This document shows, piece by piece, positions 1 to 7,374 of a DNA stretch of 10,368 nucleotides (within the stretch, counting starts at the first letter, position 1; each line of letters begins with the position of its first letter). The DNA lies in the NCBI GenBank assembly GCA_964487655.1, contig CAZASB010000165.1, positions 1 to 10,368 of the forward strand, read 5' to 3'. The stretch comes from PWXP01 sp964487655 (lineage in GTDB: Bacteria > Planctomycetota > Planctomycetia > Pirellulales > Thermoguttaceae). The position numbers and the translations under genes are program-made. The notes beneath the pieces were generated by a model. It was given only the letters and a program-made list of their open reading frames with translations. It made no database searches and was not told the DNA's origin.

Positions 1-1228
1 CCACGCCCACGCCCTGCTTGTAGAACACGCCCGTGTGGTGGATGTAGTTGTTCTCCGCGTAATGCTCCGCCGCGGTAAGCGTATCGCGATCGCCGCCCGA
101 AAGCGATGCGCCGTGCGACCCGACCGCATAGATGTCGTTTCCGACCACGCCGCACCGCCGGCCGCCAGCCACACCCACGCCGCTACCGCCTGCGTTGCGA
201 ATTACGCAGCTAGCAACCCGGCAATCGGAGCAGTCCGTGAGTCCAACGGCGTTGCCCTCGCAGCATTCGATGGTGAAGCCGCGCAGCGTGACGTGGGCCG
301 CGCCGGTTAAGCGAATGATTTGCGGCAGCGTCGGCACGATCACCTCGTCCTCGCTACCAAAGTCGTCGTCGGCCGGGTAGAAGTAGAGTGTATCGGTCTC
401 GCGATCGTGATACCACTCACCCGGCGCGTCGAGTTCCTCGAACAGGTTGTAGATGTAGTACCGATCGCCCGGCCGGATTTGGTACGAGGCGGAGCCGGCC
501 AGGTGGACTTCGCGCGTATCGCGGTCGATCGAAGCGACTCGGACCTGGTTGTTCCACCAGTTGTAGCGAGGAAACACGAAGATTTCGGCTTCGGTGGGTC
601 GCGTCCACTCGCGCATGTCTTCGGGTTTCATGGTCAGCAGCCGGCGCGTTTCCTCCGGCGTATCGCGGTACATGGGAATTGGCTCGCCGTCCACGTAGGC
701 CCAACCGCCGGCGTAAGGGTTCTTCGCGTCGAAGTTGGGATATCGGGCCAGAATCTGCCGCTTGCCTCGGTGGAAGAGTTGCTTGAACCGCGCCCCGGCC
801 AGACCTTGCGTGGCCAAGTCGGCCTTCAGTACCTTGCCTTCATGCGGTTGGAAACGCCCGACGGGCTTGCCGCCCACCAGCAACGGCCTTTCGGCTTCGT
901 ATGCCTGGTAGATCACCGGCGCGTCGGCCGCGCCGGAGTCGGCCTCGTTCAGTTCGAACGTTTCGGGCAGGTAGTATGTTCCGTCGCGGACCATGACGGT
1001 AAAGGCGGCCTTGTCTCCATCGGCCTTGCGGCGGCGGATTTCGTCGCGCGCCCGCTTGAGCGTGGCGAATGGGCCGTCCGATTTGTCGGCGTTCGTCGCG
1101 GCCAGCGTGCCGGAGTGTGAGTCGTTTCCATCGGTCGCCACGTAGAGGACGGTTTCGTCCACCGCCGCGAGACAAAGACACGATGTGGCAAACCACGCAA
1201 AGGTTGGTAGGATAAAACAGCGAATCAT
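1..1228 (-). CDS. Secreted right-handed parallel beta-helix protein (N-terminal 409 codons, 3' end outside window)
   Basis: The reading frame is open from ATG 1228 to the window edge (409 codons; the stop lies outside). Residues 1-22 look like a Sec signal peptide: a short Arg-containing start, a hydrophobic stretch and LCLAA before V23. Residues 27-40 read VLYVATDGNDSHSG, followed by GPFATLKRARDEIRRRK (52-68) and VRDGTYYLPE. This is the DUF1565/pectate-lyase-like opening typical of exported planctomycete beta-helix proteins. Residues 305-409 show short beta-rung repeats with regularly spaced Gly, Asn and Cys (TLRGFTIECCEGNAV, TDCSDCRVASCVIRN), ending in NNYIHHTGVFYKQGVGV, as in polysaccharide-active beta-helix proteins. 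A role in binding or cleaving extracellular polysaccharide is inferred; the catalytic part may be missing here. An AAGGAG site 7 nt upstream supports the start. It is divergent from corA, with no evident functional link. Confidence 0.85.
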   Translation of the reverse strand, partial: MIRCFILPTFAWFATSCLCLAAVDETVLYVATDGNDSHSGTLAATNADKSDGPFATLKRARDEIRRRKADGDKAAFTVMVRDGTYYLPETFELNEADSGAADAPVIYQAYEAERPLLVGGKPVGRFQPHEGKVLKADLATQGLAGARFKQLFHRGKRQILARYPNFDAKNPYAGGWAYVDGEPIPMYRDTPEETRRLLTMKPEDMREWTRPTEAEIFVFPRYNWWNNQVRVASIDRDTREVHLAGSASYQIRPGDRYYIYNLFEELDAPGEWYHDRETDTLYFYPADDDFGSEDEVIVPTLPQIIRLTGAAHVTLRGFTIECCEGNAVGLTDCSDCRVASCVIRNAGGSGVGVAGGRRCGVVGNDIYAVGSHGASLSGGDRDTLTAAEHYAENNYIHHTGVFYKQGVGV

Positions 1229-1235
1229 GGCGCGG

Positions 1236-1241
1236 CTCCTT
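1236..1241 (-). promoter_or_regulatory. Ribosome binding site AAGGAG for the beta-helix gene
   Basis: The minus strand reads AAGGAG, then 7 nt, then ATG at 1228. This is a near-consensus Shine-Dalgarno sequence and fixes the start of the beta-helix gene. Confidence 0.75.
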
Positions 1242-1279
1242 GATTTGGGTGGACAGTTCGGGGGCATTCCTCACGAGAT

Positions 1280-1307
1280 ATGATACCCTTTCCGTTGCTG
1301 CCGGCAA
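1280..1307 (-). promoter_or_regulatory. Candidate sigma70-type promoter for the beta-helix gene
   Basis: On the minus strand, TTGCCG (1307-1302) is followed after 16 bp by TATCAT (1285-1280). The -10 matches TATAAT at five of six positions and the -35 matches TTGACA at four of six. Transcription would start near 1273, giving a leader of about 45 nt before ATG 1228. This is a motif match only. Confidence 0.35.
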
Positions 1308-1600
1308 GAGTCGTGGTTTACGTGGCGTCTGCAAACGAAACACGCCAAGATTTACGGTTCTATCAATCCGCCGTCATTTCCGCGGGGGTAATTGTGTCGC
1401 CGTGACCGCAGGCTTAGGATGGGTACACATTCCAATGTCAAACTCATCGTCACCGGTTGGGTTTCGCCGGGCAAACGGCCGTCTATTCCGCATTGGCAGG
1501 GCATTGCGGTCCGGCCGGCCAGAGCTATTGCCGGTTAGCGCTATTGTTTGAGCGGTTGTCTCATGACAGTCAGTCGGCCATGGCCAATTGTCAAACCAGA

Positions 1601-1605
1601 AAAGG
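1601..1605 (+). promoter_or_regulatory. Ribosome binding site AAAGG for corA
   Basis: AAAGG lies 9 nt before ATG 1615 and supports that start over the in-frame TTG at 1588, which has no purine-rich site in front of it. Confidence 0.5.
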
Positions 1606-1614
1606 CGCGTGGAA

Positions 1615-2679
1615 ATGGCGAAGCTTCACAAAGAACGGTCGGTAAAGAGCGGTCTTCCTCCCGGTACCCTCGTCCATATCGGCGAGAAGAGCGCGCGGGA
1701 GATCACCATTGTCGTGATGGACTACAACGAGGCCGGCTGCAAGGAAAAGCGGATCAAGGCAGTCCAGGAGTGCTCCTACCGCACCGATGCCTCACACATC
1801 AGTTGGATCGACGTGGAAGGACTCCACGAGACCGAGATCATCCAGCAGGTGGGTAGCTGCCGGGGTCTGCATCCCCTCGTCATGGAAGACATCGTCAACA
1901 CCAGCCAACGGCCGAAGCTGGAGGATTTCGGCGACTATCTTTATATCGTCCTGAAACTGCTGTGGCTCGGGCCGAAAGGCGAAATCGTCACCCAGCAGGT
2001 AAGCCTGATTCTTGGCGCCAATTATGTCATTTCTTTTCGAGAAGGGGCACCGGGGGACGTGTTCGGTCCGGTTCGAGAGCGGCTCAAGAACGACAAGGGG
2101 TTGATCAGGGGACTAGGGGCTGATTATCTCGTCTACTGCCTGATGGATGCCATCATCGATGGTTATTTCAAGGTGCTCGAGGAGGTCGAGGAACGGATTG
2201 AGGCGATTGAAGACTCGGTGCTGAGCAATCCTCGGCCGGAAACGGCGAGGCGAGTGCATCAGATGAAGCGAGACATGATTCTGTTGCGCAAGTCGGTATG
2301 GCCGCTGCGGGAGGTCATCAGCGCCCTCCAGCGGCGAGACTCGAAGTTGGTCACCGAACGCGTCACGCTTTATTTGCGCGACCTCTACGACCACACCATC
2401 CAGGTGATCGACACCATCGAAGCCTCCCGCGACATGCTGACGGGTATGCTCGACATTTACCTATCGAGCATCAGCAACCGGATGAACGAGGTCATGAAGT
2501 TCCTCACCATCATCGGCACCATCTTTATTCCCCTCACCTTCATCGCCGGGGTTTACGGCATGAACTTCCGGAATATGCCCGAACTCCACTGGCGATGGGG
2601 CTATTATGGTGTCCTCGGCCTCATGTTCGCAGTCGTCTTCTTCCTGATCGGGTATTTCCGGCGGAAGAAGTGGCTGTAG
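1615..2679 (+). CDS. corA: CorA magnesium/cobalt channel
   Basis: CorA is a homopentameric inner-membrane channel that carries Mg2+ (also Co2+, Ni2+) into the cytoplasm. The 354-aa product has the length and order of the Thermotoga maritima-type protein. A large cytosolic alpha/beta domain (about 1-185) includes KSGLPPGTLVHIG near the N-terminus and HPLVMEDIVNTSQRPKLEDF (86-105). A long charged stalk helix follows (about 186-293), then TM1 (294-314) ending in the selectivity motif YGMNF (GMN at 315-317), a short loop with MPEL, TM2 (329-348) and the basic tail RRKKWL. Aspartates in HPLVMED and LRDLYDHT match the intracellular Mg2+-sensing site known in T. maritima CorA. ATG 1615 is chosen over TTG 1588 because AAAGG precedes it at 9 nt. 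It is a lone plus-strand gene converging on rodA; nothing ties it to the adaptor operon. Confidence 0.96.
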   Translation: MAKLHKERSVKSGLPPGTLVHIGEKSAREITIVVMDYNEAGCKEKRIKAVQECSYRTDASHISWIDVEGLHETEIIQQVGSCRGLHPLVMEDIVNTSQRPKLEDFGDYLYIVLKLLWLGPKGEIVTQQVSLILGANYVISFREGAPGDVFGPVRERLKNDKGLIRGLGADYLVYCLMDAIIDGYFKVLEEVEERIEAIEDSVLSNPRPETARRVHQMKRDMILLRKSVWPLREVISALQRRDSKLVTERVTLYLRDLYDHTIQVIDTIEASRDMLTGMLDIYLSSISNRMNEVMKFLTIIGTIFIPLTFIAGVYGMNFRNMPELHWRWGYYGVLGLMFAVVFFLIGYFRRKKWL

Positions 2680-2708
2680 TGACGACGAAGATACGATGGA
2701 CGTTACGA

Positions 2709-3830
2709 TCAGTACCGGAACGGCTCGGGCGCCACTTCATAACCGGGCCGCATGGCGATGTTGACCACCAGGCCAAGCGCCACGGCGTGGGCGACCAGGC
2801 CGGAACCACCGGAGCTTACCAGAGGCAGCGATAGGCCGGTGATGGGCAGCAGCCCCACGGTCATGCCCGTGTTGATGAGCGACTCGATGGCGAACAGCGC
2901 GGCAACGCCCGCGGCGGCCAGACGCCCGAACGGCTCGCGAGTTGCCGCCGCCACGGCGAGAATGCGGGTGACCAGCATGACGTAGAGGGCCAGCACCAGC
3001 GCCAAGCCCGGCAGTCCAAACCGTTCGCCCAGAACGGCGAAGATGAAATCGCTGTGCGAGTGCGGCAAGCGGTACACGGCCAGGTCATCGGTCGCCTGTC
3101 CCGTGATCCAACTCCCCCATACCCCGCCCAGCGCGCGCACCCGGCGTGCCTGGTAGAGGTGATAGCCATCGTCGCCGGGCCGGTCCGCGGCCGCCGGCTG
3201 ATCGAAGAACGCCGTCACCCGGCTCCGCTGCTCTCGGCTCATCTGCGACCAGAGAAGCGGCACGATCAACAGCCCGATGATGACCATGCCCAGTAGGTCG
3301 CGCCAGCGGGCGCCGGCTACGTAGAGCATGGCCAGTAATACGGGCAGGAACACTAGCGAGGTTCCCAGGTCGGGTTCGGGCAAGATGAGTCCGACAGGCG
3401 CCATGGCGATCATTAGCGGAACAATCAGCCCGAGGGGCCCGCGATGGTCGTCGCGGTACATCATGTAGCGGGCCAAGGCCAGCACAACGGCCACCTTGGC
3501 CAGTTCCGACGGCTGGAGGCTCATCGGCCCGATCCAAATCCACCGATGCGCGTAGTTGACCGGCGGAAACAGGAACACCACGCCCAGCAGTCCAAGGGCG
3601 CCGAAGTACACCAGGTAGCCATAGCGGCCTAATACCCGATAGTGTGGAACGGCCACGGCAATTGCCGCCGTTACCGCAACGAGCGCGAACAGAAGCTGTC
3701 GGTGTAGAATCCGGCCGCTACCGCCGGCAAGCTCCTCGGCACGAGCAATCCCCAGGCAGCCCAGGGCCAGGAGCATCACGGCCATCGCCACGATGGACCA
3801 GGGCAAGCGGCGATACCAGGCGGTGGACAT
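2709..3830 (-). CDS. rodA: RodA, SEDS-family peptidoglycan glycosyltransferase
   Basis: RodA polymerises lipid II into glycan strands during cell elongation, working with a class B PBP and the MreBCD complex in the inner membrane. The 373-aa protein has about ten hydrophobic segments. SEDS landmarks are visible: RWIWIGPMSLQPSELAK (96-112), PEPDLGTSLVFLP (151-163), LPHSHSDFIFAVLGERFG (255-272), whose Asp261 aligns with the catalytic Asp of the large extracellular loop, and NTGMTVGLLPITGLSLPLVS (320-339) followed by SGGSG. The GMTVGLLPITG form and overall length favour RodA over FtsW; MrdB is the same family. The final motif reads SSGGSG where many homologues have SYGGSS, a mild departure. No Shine-Dalgarno precedes ATG 3830, but later in-frame ATGs would cut into the first membrane segment. 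It lies 89 bp after the M50 gene, with a possible promoter in that gap. Confidence 0.93.
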   Translation of the reverse strand: MSTAWYRRLPWSIVAMAVMLLALGCLGIARAEELAGGSGRILHRQLLFALVAVTAAIAVAVPHYRVLGRYGYLVYFGALGLLGVVFLFPPVNYAHRWIWIGPMSLQPSELAKVAVVLALARYMMYRDDHRGPLGLIVPLMIAMAPVGLILPEPDLGTSLVFLPVLLAMLYVAGARWRDLLGMVIIGLLIVPLLWSQMSREQRSRVTAFFDQPAAADRPGDDGYHLYQARRVRALGGVWGSWITGQATDDLAVYRLPHSHSDFIFAVLGERFGLPGLALVLALYVMLVTRILAVAAATREPFGRLAAAGVAALFAIESLINTGMTVGLLPITGLSLPLVSSGGSGLVAHAVALGLVVNIAMRPGYEVAPEPFRY

Positions 3831-3874
3831 GGCTGCGGGGCGGCGAAAAAGGAAGACGACGGTCCGACGCGCGA

Positions 3875-3880
3875 ATTATA
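3875..3880 (-). promoter_or_regulatory. Candidate -10 box (TATAAT) for rodA
   Basis: The 89-bp gap between the M50 gene and rodA holds a perfect TATAAT on the minus strand, within TTTGCGCTATAATTCGC, in otherwise GC-rich DNA. A start near 3868 would leave a leader of about 38 nt. At 16-18 bp spacing the upstream hexamers (TCGCGG and neighbours) do not resemble TTGACA, so either an activator or chance is possible. If real, rodA has its own promoter as well as readthrough from the adaptor operon. Confidence 0.35.
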
Positions 3881-3919
3881 GCGCAAATACCGTGATGCCG
3901 CGACCCGTGACCCCAGCCC

Positions 3920-6400
3920 CTACAGCTTGAACTGGAACGTGTGGACGAAGAATCGCCAGAGGCGCGTACCCAGCGGTATCCACTGGGTGTGAACCTTCGC
4001 CTTGCCGCGGAGCCCGATGCACAGCAACCCATTGGCCTCGTTGAGCCGACGAAGCGATTCCACGAGGTATTCGCCGGCCGCCTCGCCCGGTTGGCCTCGT
4101 ACTTCAACATAATCGCCGTCTCGGTAGCCTCGCATCAGGTCCGACTCGACGAGCGTAACCACGTCAGGCGCCGACTCCATGTGCATGGTCGGCGCAACGT
4201 AATGGAGCCGCCACGCGTCCTCTTCGGTTTGCTCCAGGCGGCCACGAAGCCACGCTCGCTGCCGATCGCTGCCGTAAAGGCCCAGGGGTACGCGAGCCTG
4301 GTACGACGTGCTTTGCGGCCGCTCAATGCCCGTCTCGGGATCAGTAATGGTGGGCAAATCGCCGCCCGTACGGGTGGAAAGCCGTTCCGGGCTCAATTCT
4401 AGTTCCGATTCGGCGATGGACTCGATCCGGCCTTCGAGCACGACGCCGGGCATGTGCGCCAGCATGACATCGACGCGCTGACCTTTCTTGATGTGGTTTC
4501 GGTCGATCTGGTCGATAATGAGCGTGGCCTCGACCTGGCGAGGATCGCCAATGCGGCAGAATAGCACGCTCGATTCGAGCATCGCGCCCCGATTGCGCTC
4601 CCGGAGCGGCGTGCCCGACCACGAGGCTAACTGCCCCATGGAGTTCTCGCCGCGCCCGGTCTTCTCCGGTGGAGGCAGTACGATGCCGGCAATGGGCGCC
4701 ACGAGCCGAAGTCTCGTCTTGTACTCCTCTTCTTCCCAAAGCTGTTCCCGCGCCGTGGCCAATGACTCCTCAACTTGCGGAATCGTCGCGGCGGCGTCGC
4801 GGTCTCGGAAGCCAAGCCGGCGGAGCGTGCGGAGCTGTGTCTCATAGCGTTCCACCTCGCCTTGCAGCCGGACGATTTCCAGGTTGACCTCCGGGTTGAC
4901 CAGCAGCGCAAGCTGTTGGCCGGTCTCCACGCGGTCGCCCGCCGCCACGTCAATCGACTCCAGACGGCCTTCAACATCCACGTACACCGGCCGGGCGTCG
5001 CGCGCCTGGATTTCCAGCGTACACGGAATTCGGTTCGGCAGCGGTGCCAGCAGAACGGCCGCCACCAGCGCCGAGGTGACAACCATGCTAGCGATCATGC
5101 GAGGCTTCTTCACTTTATCGACCCTCCCGGGCACATAAAAGAACTTCGCCAACTTATAAAGTGGCACGACGATCAGGCCATACAGCGACATGGCCGCGAT
5201 CATCTGGCCGATAATTTGCAACTTGTACGGCTTGAACACTTGGTATAGGAACCAAAGGATGGAGGCCATGACGAACCAGCGATACGCGGCGGCCGCAATG
5301 GAATACGCCGCGAAGAGCACCTGGTTGCGCTGCGGAAGAAACGGATCCTCTGGCGGCTCGATGCCCAAGAGCAACTCTCCCATCTTCCGGCTCAAGATGG
5401 ACGTGGCCTTCTGCCGCAAGTTGGGAATCTCCATCAGATCGGCTAGAATGTAATAGCCATCGTAGCGGAGTAGAGGGTTGGCGTTGAATAGCAGTGTCGT
5501 TACCGACGCGATGAACATGACGTTCAGCGCCAGGTAGTTTAGCAGTCCTGGCTCGGAGAACCACCAGACGAAGGTCGCAAGCGACGCCAGTGTCACTTCC
5601 ACGTACATGCCGGCCGCGCCGATGGCCGCCCGCTGCCACTTGCTTGGCAGCATCCAGGAATCAGACACGTTGCAATAGAGGCAGGGTGTGAGAACGAGAA
5701 TCATCACGCCCATCTCGTGGCATTCGCCTCCGAAGTGCTTGCACGCCAGCCCGTGGCCGAACTCGTGGAATACCTTCGTCAGACCCAGTGTGATTGCCAG
5801 AAGCAGGGCGTTGGTGGGACTGAAGAACTGGTAGAATCCGGGCAGTCGTGAGCGGAACACGTCGAACTGCACGATCACGAGCGTCACGGCCGCAAGTATC
5901 AAGATCAAGCTCAGCGTAAAGGCGGCTCGCGAGAACAGCCACCCGATCTTCGGATGCAGCCAGTTCAAGATACGTTCGGGATCGAATCCCTTGAAGCGGA
6001 TGCATAGGATATTCGAGATGGCGCCGAGGAACTCCTTGCGGCGGCGTTCGTCACGCCGCTTGTGGAGCTGGCGGCCCTGGTTCGGCGCCGACGCAATCAC
6101 CAGCCCGCTGCGGTGCAACATGCCGAGGAACTGCTGAAGTTCGTCAATTGTAATCTTCTGTGGAGGAAACTCGGCCTCGAAGCGCTGCTTGATTTCATCG
6201 AGACACACCTCGCCATCGAGCATGTTCAGGATGGCGAACTCCTCGTCCTGAAACCGATAGTAGTTCAGACCAATCGGTTCCTTGACAACCCAGTAGCTGC
6301 GGCCGAGATACGTTTGGCGGCGCGCCGTCAGATCGGGCCGCTTGCGAAGCGGCAACCGGCGAGCGGCGCTGGACACCAAGCTGTCGGCCAAACTAGCCAT
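3920..6400 (-). CDS. PqqD/RRE-like - M50 zinc metalloprotease - HlyD-like fusion, membrane protein
   Basis: An 826-aa multidomain membrane protein. Residues about 33-105 resemble a PqqD/RRE-type winged helix (VVKEPIGLNYYRFQDEEFAI, LDGEVCLDEIKQRFE, LHRSGLV). The M50 core spans about 155-420 with several membrane segments: HEFGH (212-216) supplies the zinc ligands and catalytic Glu, followed by the family's TPCLYCNVSDSW (238-249) and NPLLRYDGYY (308-317), whose Asp314 is the likely third ligand. After a last TM (434-452) comes a periplasmic adaptor: lipoyl half (about 470-503), short coiled coil (504-560), second lipoyl half (562-580) and beta-barrel (about 610-705). An extra domain at about 706-785 splits that barrel, which resumes near 790 and ends in LWRFFVHTFQFKL. 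It resembles the 'putative peptide zinc metalloprotease' group (COG1994, YydH-like). Intact motifs suggest an active protease. Substrate unknown; peptide processing coupled to export is inferred. ATG 6400 lies 12 bp after the HlyD stop, so translation is probably coupled. Confidence 0.9.
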   Translation of the reverse strand: MASLADSLVSSAARRLPLRKRPDLTARRQTYLGRSYWVVKEPIGLNYYRFQDEEFAILNMLDGEVCLDEIKQRFEAEFPPQKITIDELQQFLGMLHRSGLVIASAPNQGRQLHKRRDERRRKEFLGAISNILCIRFKGFDPERILNWLHPKIGWLFSRAAFTLSLILILAAVTLVIVQFDVFRSRLPGFYQFFSPTNALLLAITLGLTKVFHEFGHGLACKHFGGECHEMGVMILVLTPCLYCNVSDSWMLPSKWQRAAIGAAGMYVEVTLASLATFVWWFSEPGLLNYLALNVMFIASVTTLLFNANPLLRYDGYYILADLMEIPNLRQKATSILSRKMGELLLGIEPPEDPFLPQRNQVLFAAYSIAAAAYRWFVMASILWFLYQVFKPYKLQIIGQMIAAMSLYGLIVVPLYKLAKFFYVPGRVDKVKKPRMIASMVVTSALVAAVLLAPLPNRIPCTLEIQARDARPVYVDVEGRLESIDVAAGDRVETGQQLALLVNPEVNLEIVRLQGEVERYETQLRTLRRLGFRDRDAAATIPQVEESLATAREQLWEEEEYKTRLRLVAPIAGIVLPPPEKTGRGENSMGQLASWSGTPLRERNRGAMLESSVLFCRIGDPRQVEATLIIDQIDRNHIKKGQRVDVMLAHMPGVVLEGRIESIAESELELSPERLSTRTGGDLPTITDPETGIERPQSTSYQARVPLGLYGSDRQRAWLRGRLEQTEEDAWRLHYVAPTMHMESAPDVVTLVESDLMRGYRDGDYVEVRGQPGEAAGEYLVESLRRLNEANGLLCIGLRGKAKVHTQWIPLGTRLWRFFVHTFQFKL

Positions 6401-6409
6401 GAGGAATTG

Positions 6410-6414
6410 TCCCT
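6410..6414 (-). promoter_or_regulatory. Ribosome binding site AGGGA overlapping the HlyD stop codon
   Basis: The minus strand reads TAGGGA: the AGGGA shares bases with the TAG stop (6415-6413) of the upstream adaptor gene and lies 9 nt before ATG 6400. Termination and initiation sit within one ribosome footprint, consistent with translational coupling. Confidence 0.5.
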
Positions 6415-7297
6415 ACTGAATCTGAACGGTCATTTCAGCCGGCATTCCCGGGCTCAGCAGCCAGAAGCCGTTGTCCTGCCGGTTGGCGATTTCCGCTCGG
6501 ACCAGGAACGTATCGTCGGCCTCGACTGTCGGCTTGACGAAGACGATTTTTCCCGGAAAGCTTTCCTCTCGACCACGGGCGAGAGCGACCTTCACAACGA
6601 CGGGCCGCCCATGTACTTCCGCCGGAGTGTACTGCCGCGCCTTGAGTGAACCTTCGACCCACAGTCGGTCGAGTTTGATTAGGTGGACCATGGGAACGCC
6701 CGGTTGCACCCATTCGCCCTCGTGGTGATGCACTTTCACCACCAGGGCATCGAGCGGTGCGACGATTCGCCGGCGTTCGATACCGACCGCGGCAGCCTCC
6801 ACCTTCGCCTCGCTCACCTTGACCTCCAGAGCGGCGATGCGGCGACGCATATCCGCCTGCTCGATCGACAGCGCGGCCTCGTTCTGCTTCAGCACCAAGC
6901 GTCGCACCTCGGCCTCCGGCACGGCGCCGGCCACCTTCTTATTGGCTTCCACCGCCTGGTGCCACTCTTGCCGCGCCACGGCCTCAGTCGCCTGCGCATA
7001 TCGGACGTTAATGTCGCTGCTGGCTTCCTCGCGGGCGACCTGGAGTTCGAACTGGGCCACGCGCTGCTGCATGCGCGGTTCGATGTCGTCAATTTGAGCC
7101 AGTAGATGCCCCGTCGCAACGGCATCGCCTTCGCGAACCTCGACTTTCACGAGCACGCCCGCCTCCTGCGCCGGCACCTCCACTTCTTCAATTTGCGTCA
7201 CGTAGCAGTTGAGCAGCTCGGTCGAGTTGACCGGGGCTGCCGCCCGCTGCGCCGGCAACGCCGTGGAAACAAGCAGGGCCAATAGAGTGGCTGTCAT
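6413..7297 (-). CDS. Exported HlyD/RND-type periplasmic adaptor (membrane fusion protein)
   Basis: A 294-aa protein of the efflux RND/HlyD periplasmic adaptor type. Residues 1-21 (MTATLLALLVSTALPAQRAAA) form a hydrophobic export signal with Ala-rich cleavage sites, though it lacks the usual basic N-terminus. The lipoyl half VPAQEAGVLVKVEVREGDAV (41-60) is followed by a helical hairpin rich in Ala, Glu, Gln and Arg (about 73-170), the second lipoyl half RIVAPLDALVVKVHHHEGEW (177-196), and a beta-barrel with LIKLDRLWVEG and a closing PGMPAEMTVQIQ. Such adaptors bridge an inner-membrane pump and an outer-membrane channel, but no pump gene is nearby. I use ATG 7297 because GAGGAG sits 10 nt upstream; the in-frame TTG at 7315 would add MRSVFA, giving a more typical signal peptide, but would place GAGGAG inside the coding sequence. 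It lies 77 bp after the GAF-HlyD gene and 12 bp before the M50 fusion gene, so operon membership is likely. Confidence 0.9.
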   Translation of the reverse strand: MTATLLALLVSTALPAQRAAAPVNSTELLNCYVTQIEEVEVPAQEAGVLVKVEVREGDAVATGHLLAQIDDIEPRMQQRVAQFELQVAREEASSDINVRYAQATEAVARQEWHQAVEANKKVAGAVPEAEVRRLVLKQNEAALSIEQADMRRRIAALEVKVSEAKVEAAAVGIERRRIVAPLDALVVKVHHHEGEWVQPGVPMVHLIKLDRLWVEGSLKARQYTPAEVHGRPVVVKVALARGREESFPGKIVFVKPTVEADDTFLVRAEIANRQDNGFWLLSPGMPAEMTVQIQ

Positions 7298-7307
7298 GGC
7301 GAAAACG

Positions 7308-7313
7308 CTCCTC
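7308..7313 (-). promoter_or_regulatory. Ribosome binding site GAGGAG deciding the HlyD start
   Basis: GAGGAG on the minus strand, 10 nt before ATG 7297. Only a weak GGTGA precedes the alternative TTG at 7315, so this site argues for the ATG. Confidence 0.6.
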
Positions 7314-7374
7314 AATCACCGTAAAAGCAGGTTTGTCCGGCTGATGCGTAAGTTGGGTTGGAAAATAGTTCCGG

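Larger units (their letters stand above)
1229..1614. other. Divergent intergenic region between the beta-helix gene and corA
   Basis: These 386 bp separate two divergent starts. The part near 1236-1307 holds the ribosome site and candidate promoter of the minus-strand gene. For corA I see only a weak plus-strand promoter-like pair, TTGTGT (1392-1397), 17 bp, TAGGAT (1415-1420), which I would not rely on. No Mg2+-sensing riboswitch (M-box or ykoK type) can be recognised by eye, and there is no clear hairpin followed by a T-run. A 103-codon plus-strand frame crosses the region (1240-1551), but it has no ribosome site and no familiar composition; I regard it as non-coding. Confidence 0.6.

Noticed and set aside
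320..1120. Long plus-strand open frame (266 codons) opposite the beta-helix gene
   Set aside because: It lies antisense to a gene with a signal peptide, a ribosome site and family motifs; its composition (Arg/Val-rich, no domain) is that of a complementary-strand shadow.
1392..1420. Plus-strand promoter-like pair TTGTGT/TAGGAT for corA
   Set aside because: Three of six and four of six matches only; spacing of 17 bp is right but this is expected by chance in a region of this size.
1240..1551. 103-codon plus-strand frame in the divergent intergenic region
   Set aside because: It overlaps the candidate promoter and the ribosome site of the beta-helix gene, has no ribosome site of its own, and its product resembles nothing I know.
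1229..1614. Mg2+ riboswitch upstream of corA
   Set aside because: Looked for because of the gene's function; no M-box-like series of helices or terminator stem could be seen. A covariance-model search would settle it.
3920..6400. Degenerate (inactive) M50 protease
   Set aside because: HEFGH and the NPLLRYDG aspartate are both present, so loss of the zinc site is not supported.
7298..7315. TTG start at 7315 for the HlyD adaptor
   Set aside because: It would put the good GAGGAG site inside the coding sequence; ATG 7297 has that site at 10 nt. It is kept as an alternative because it would add a basic residue to the signal peptide.
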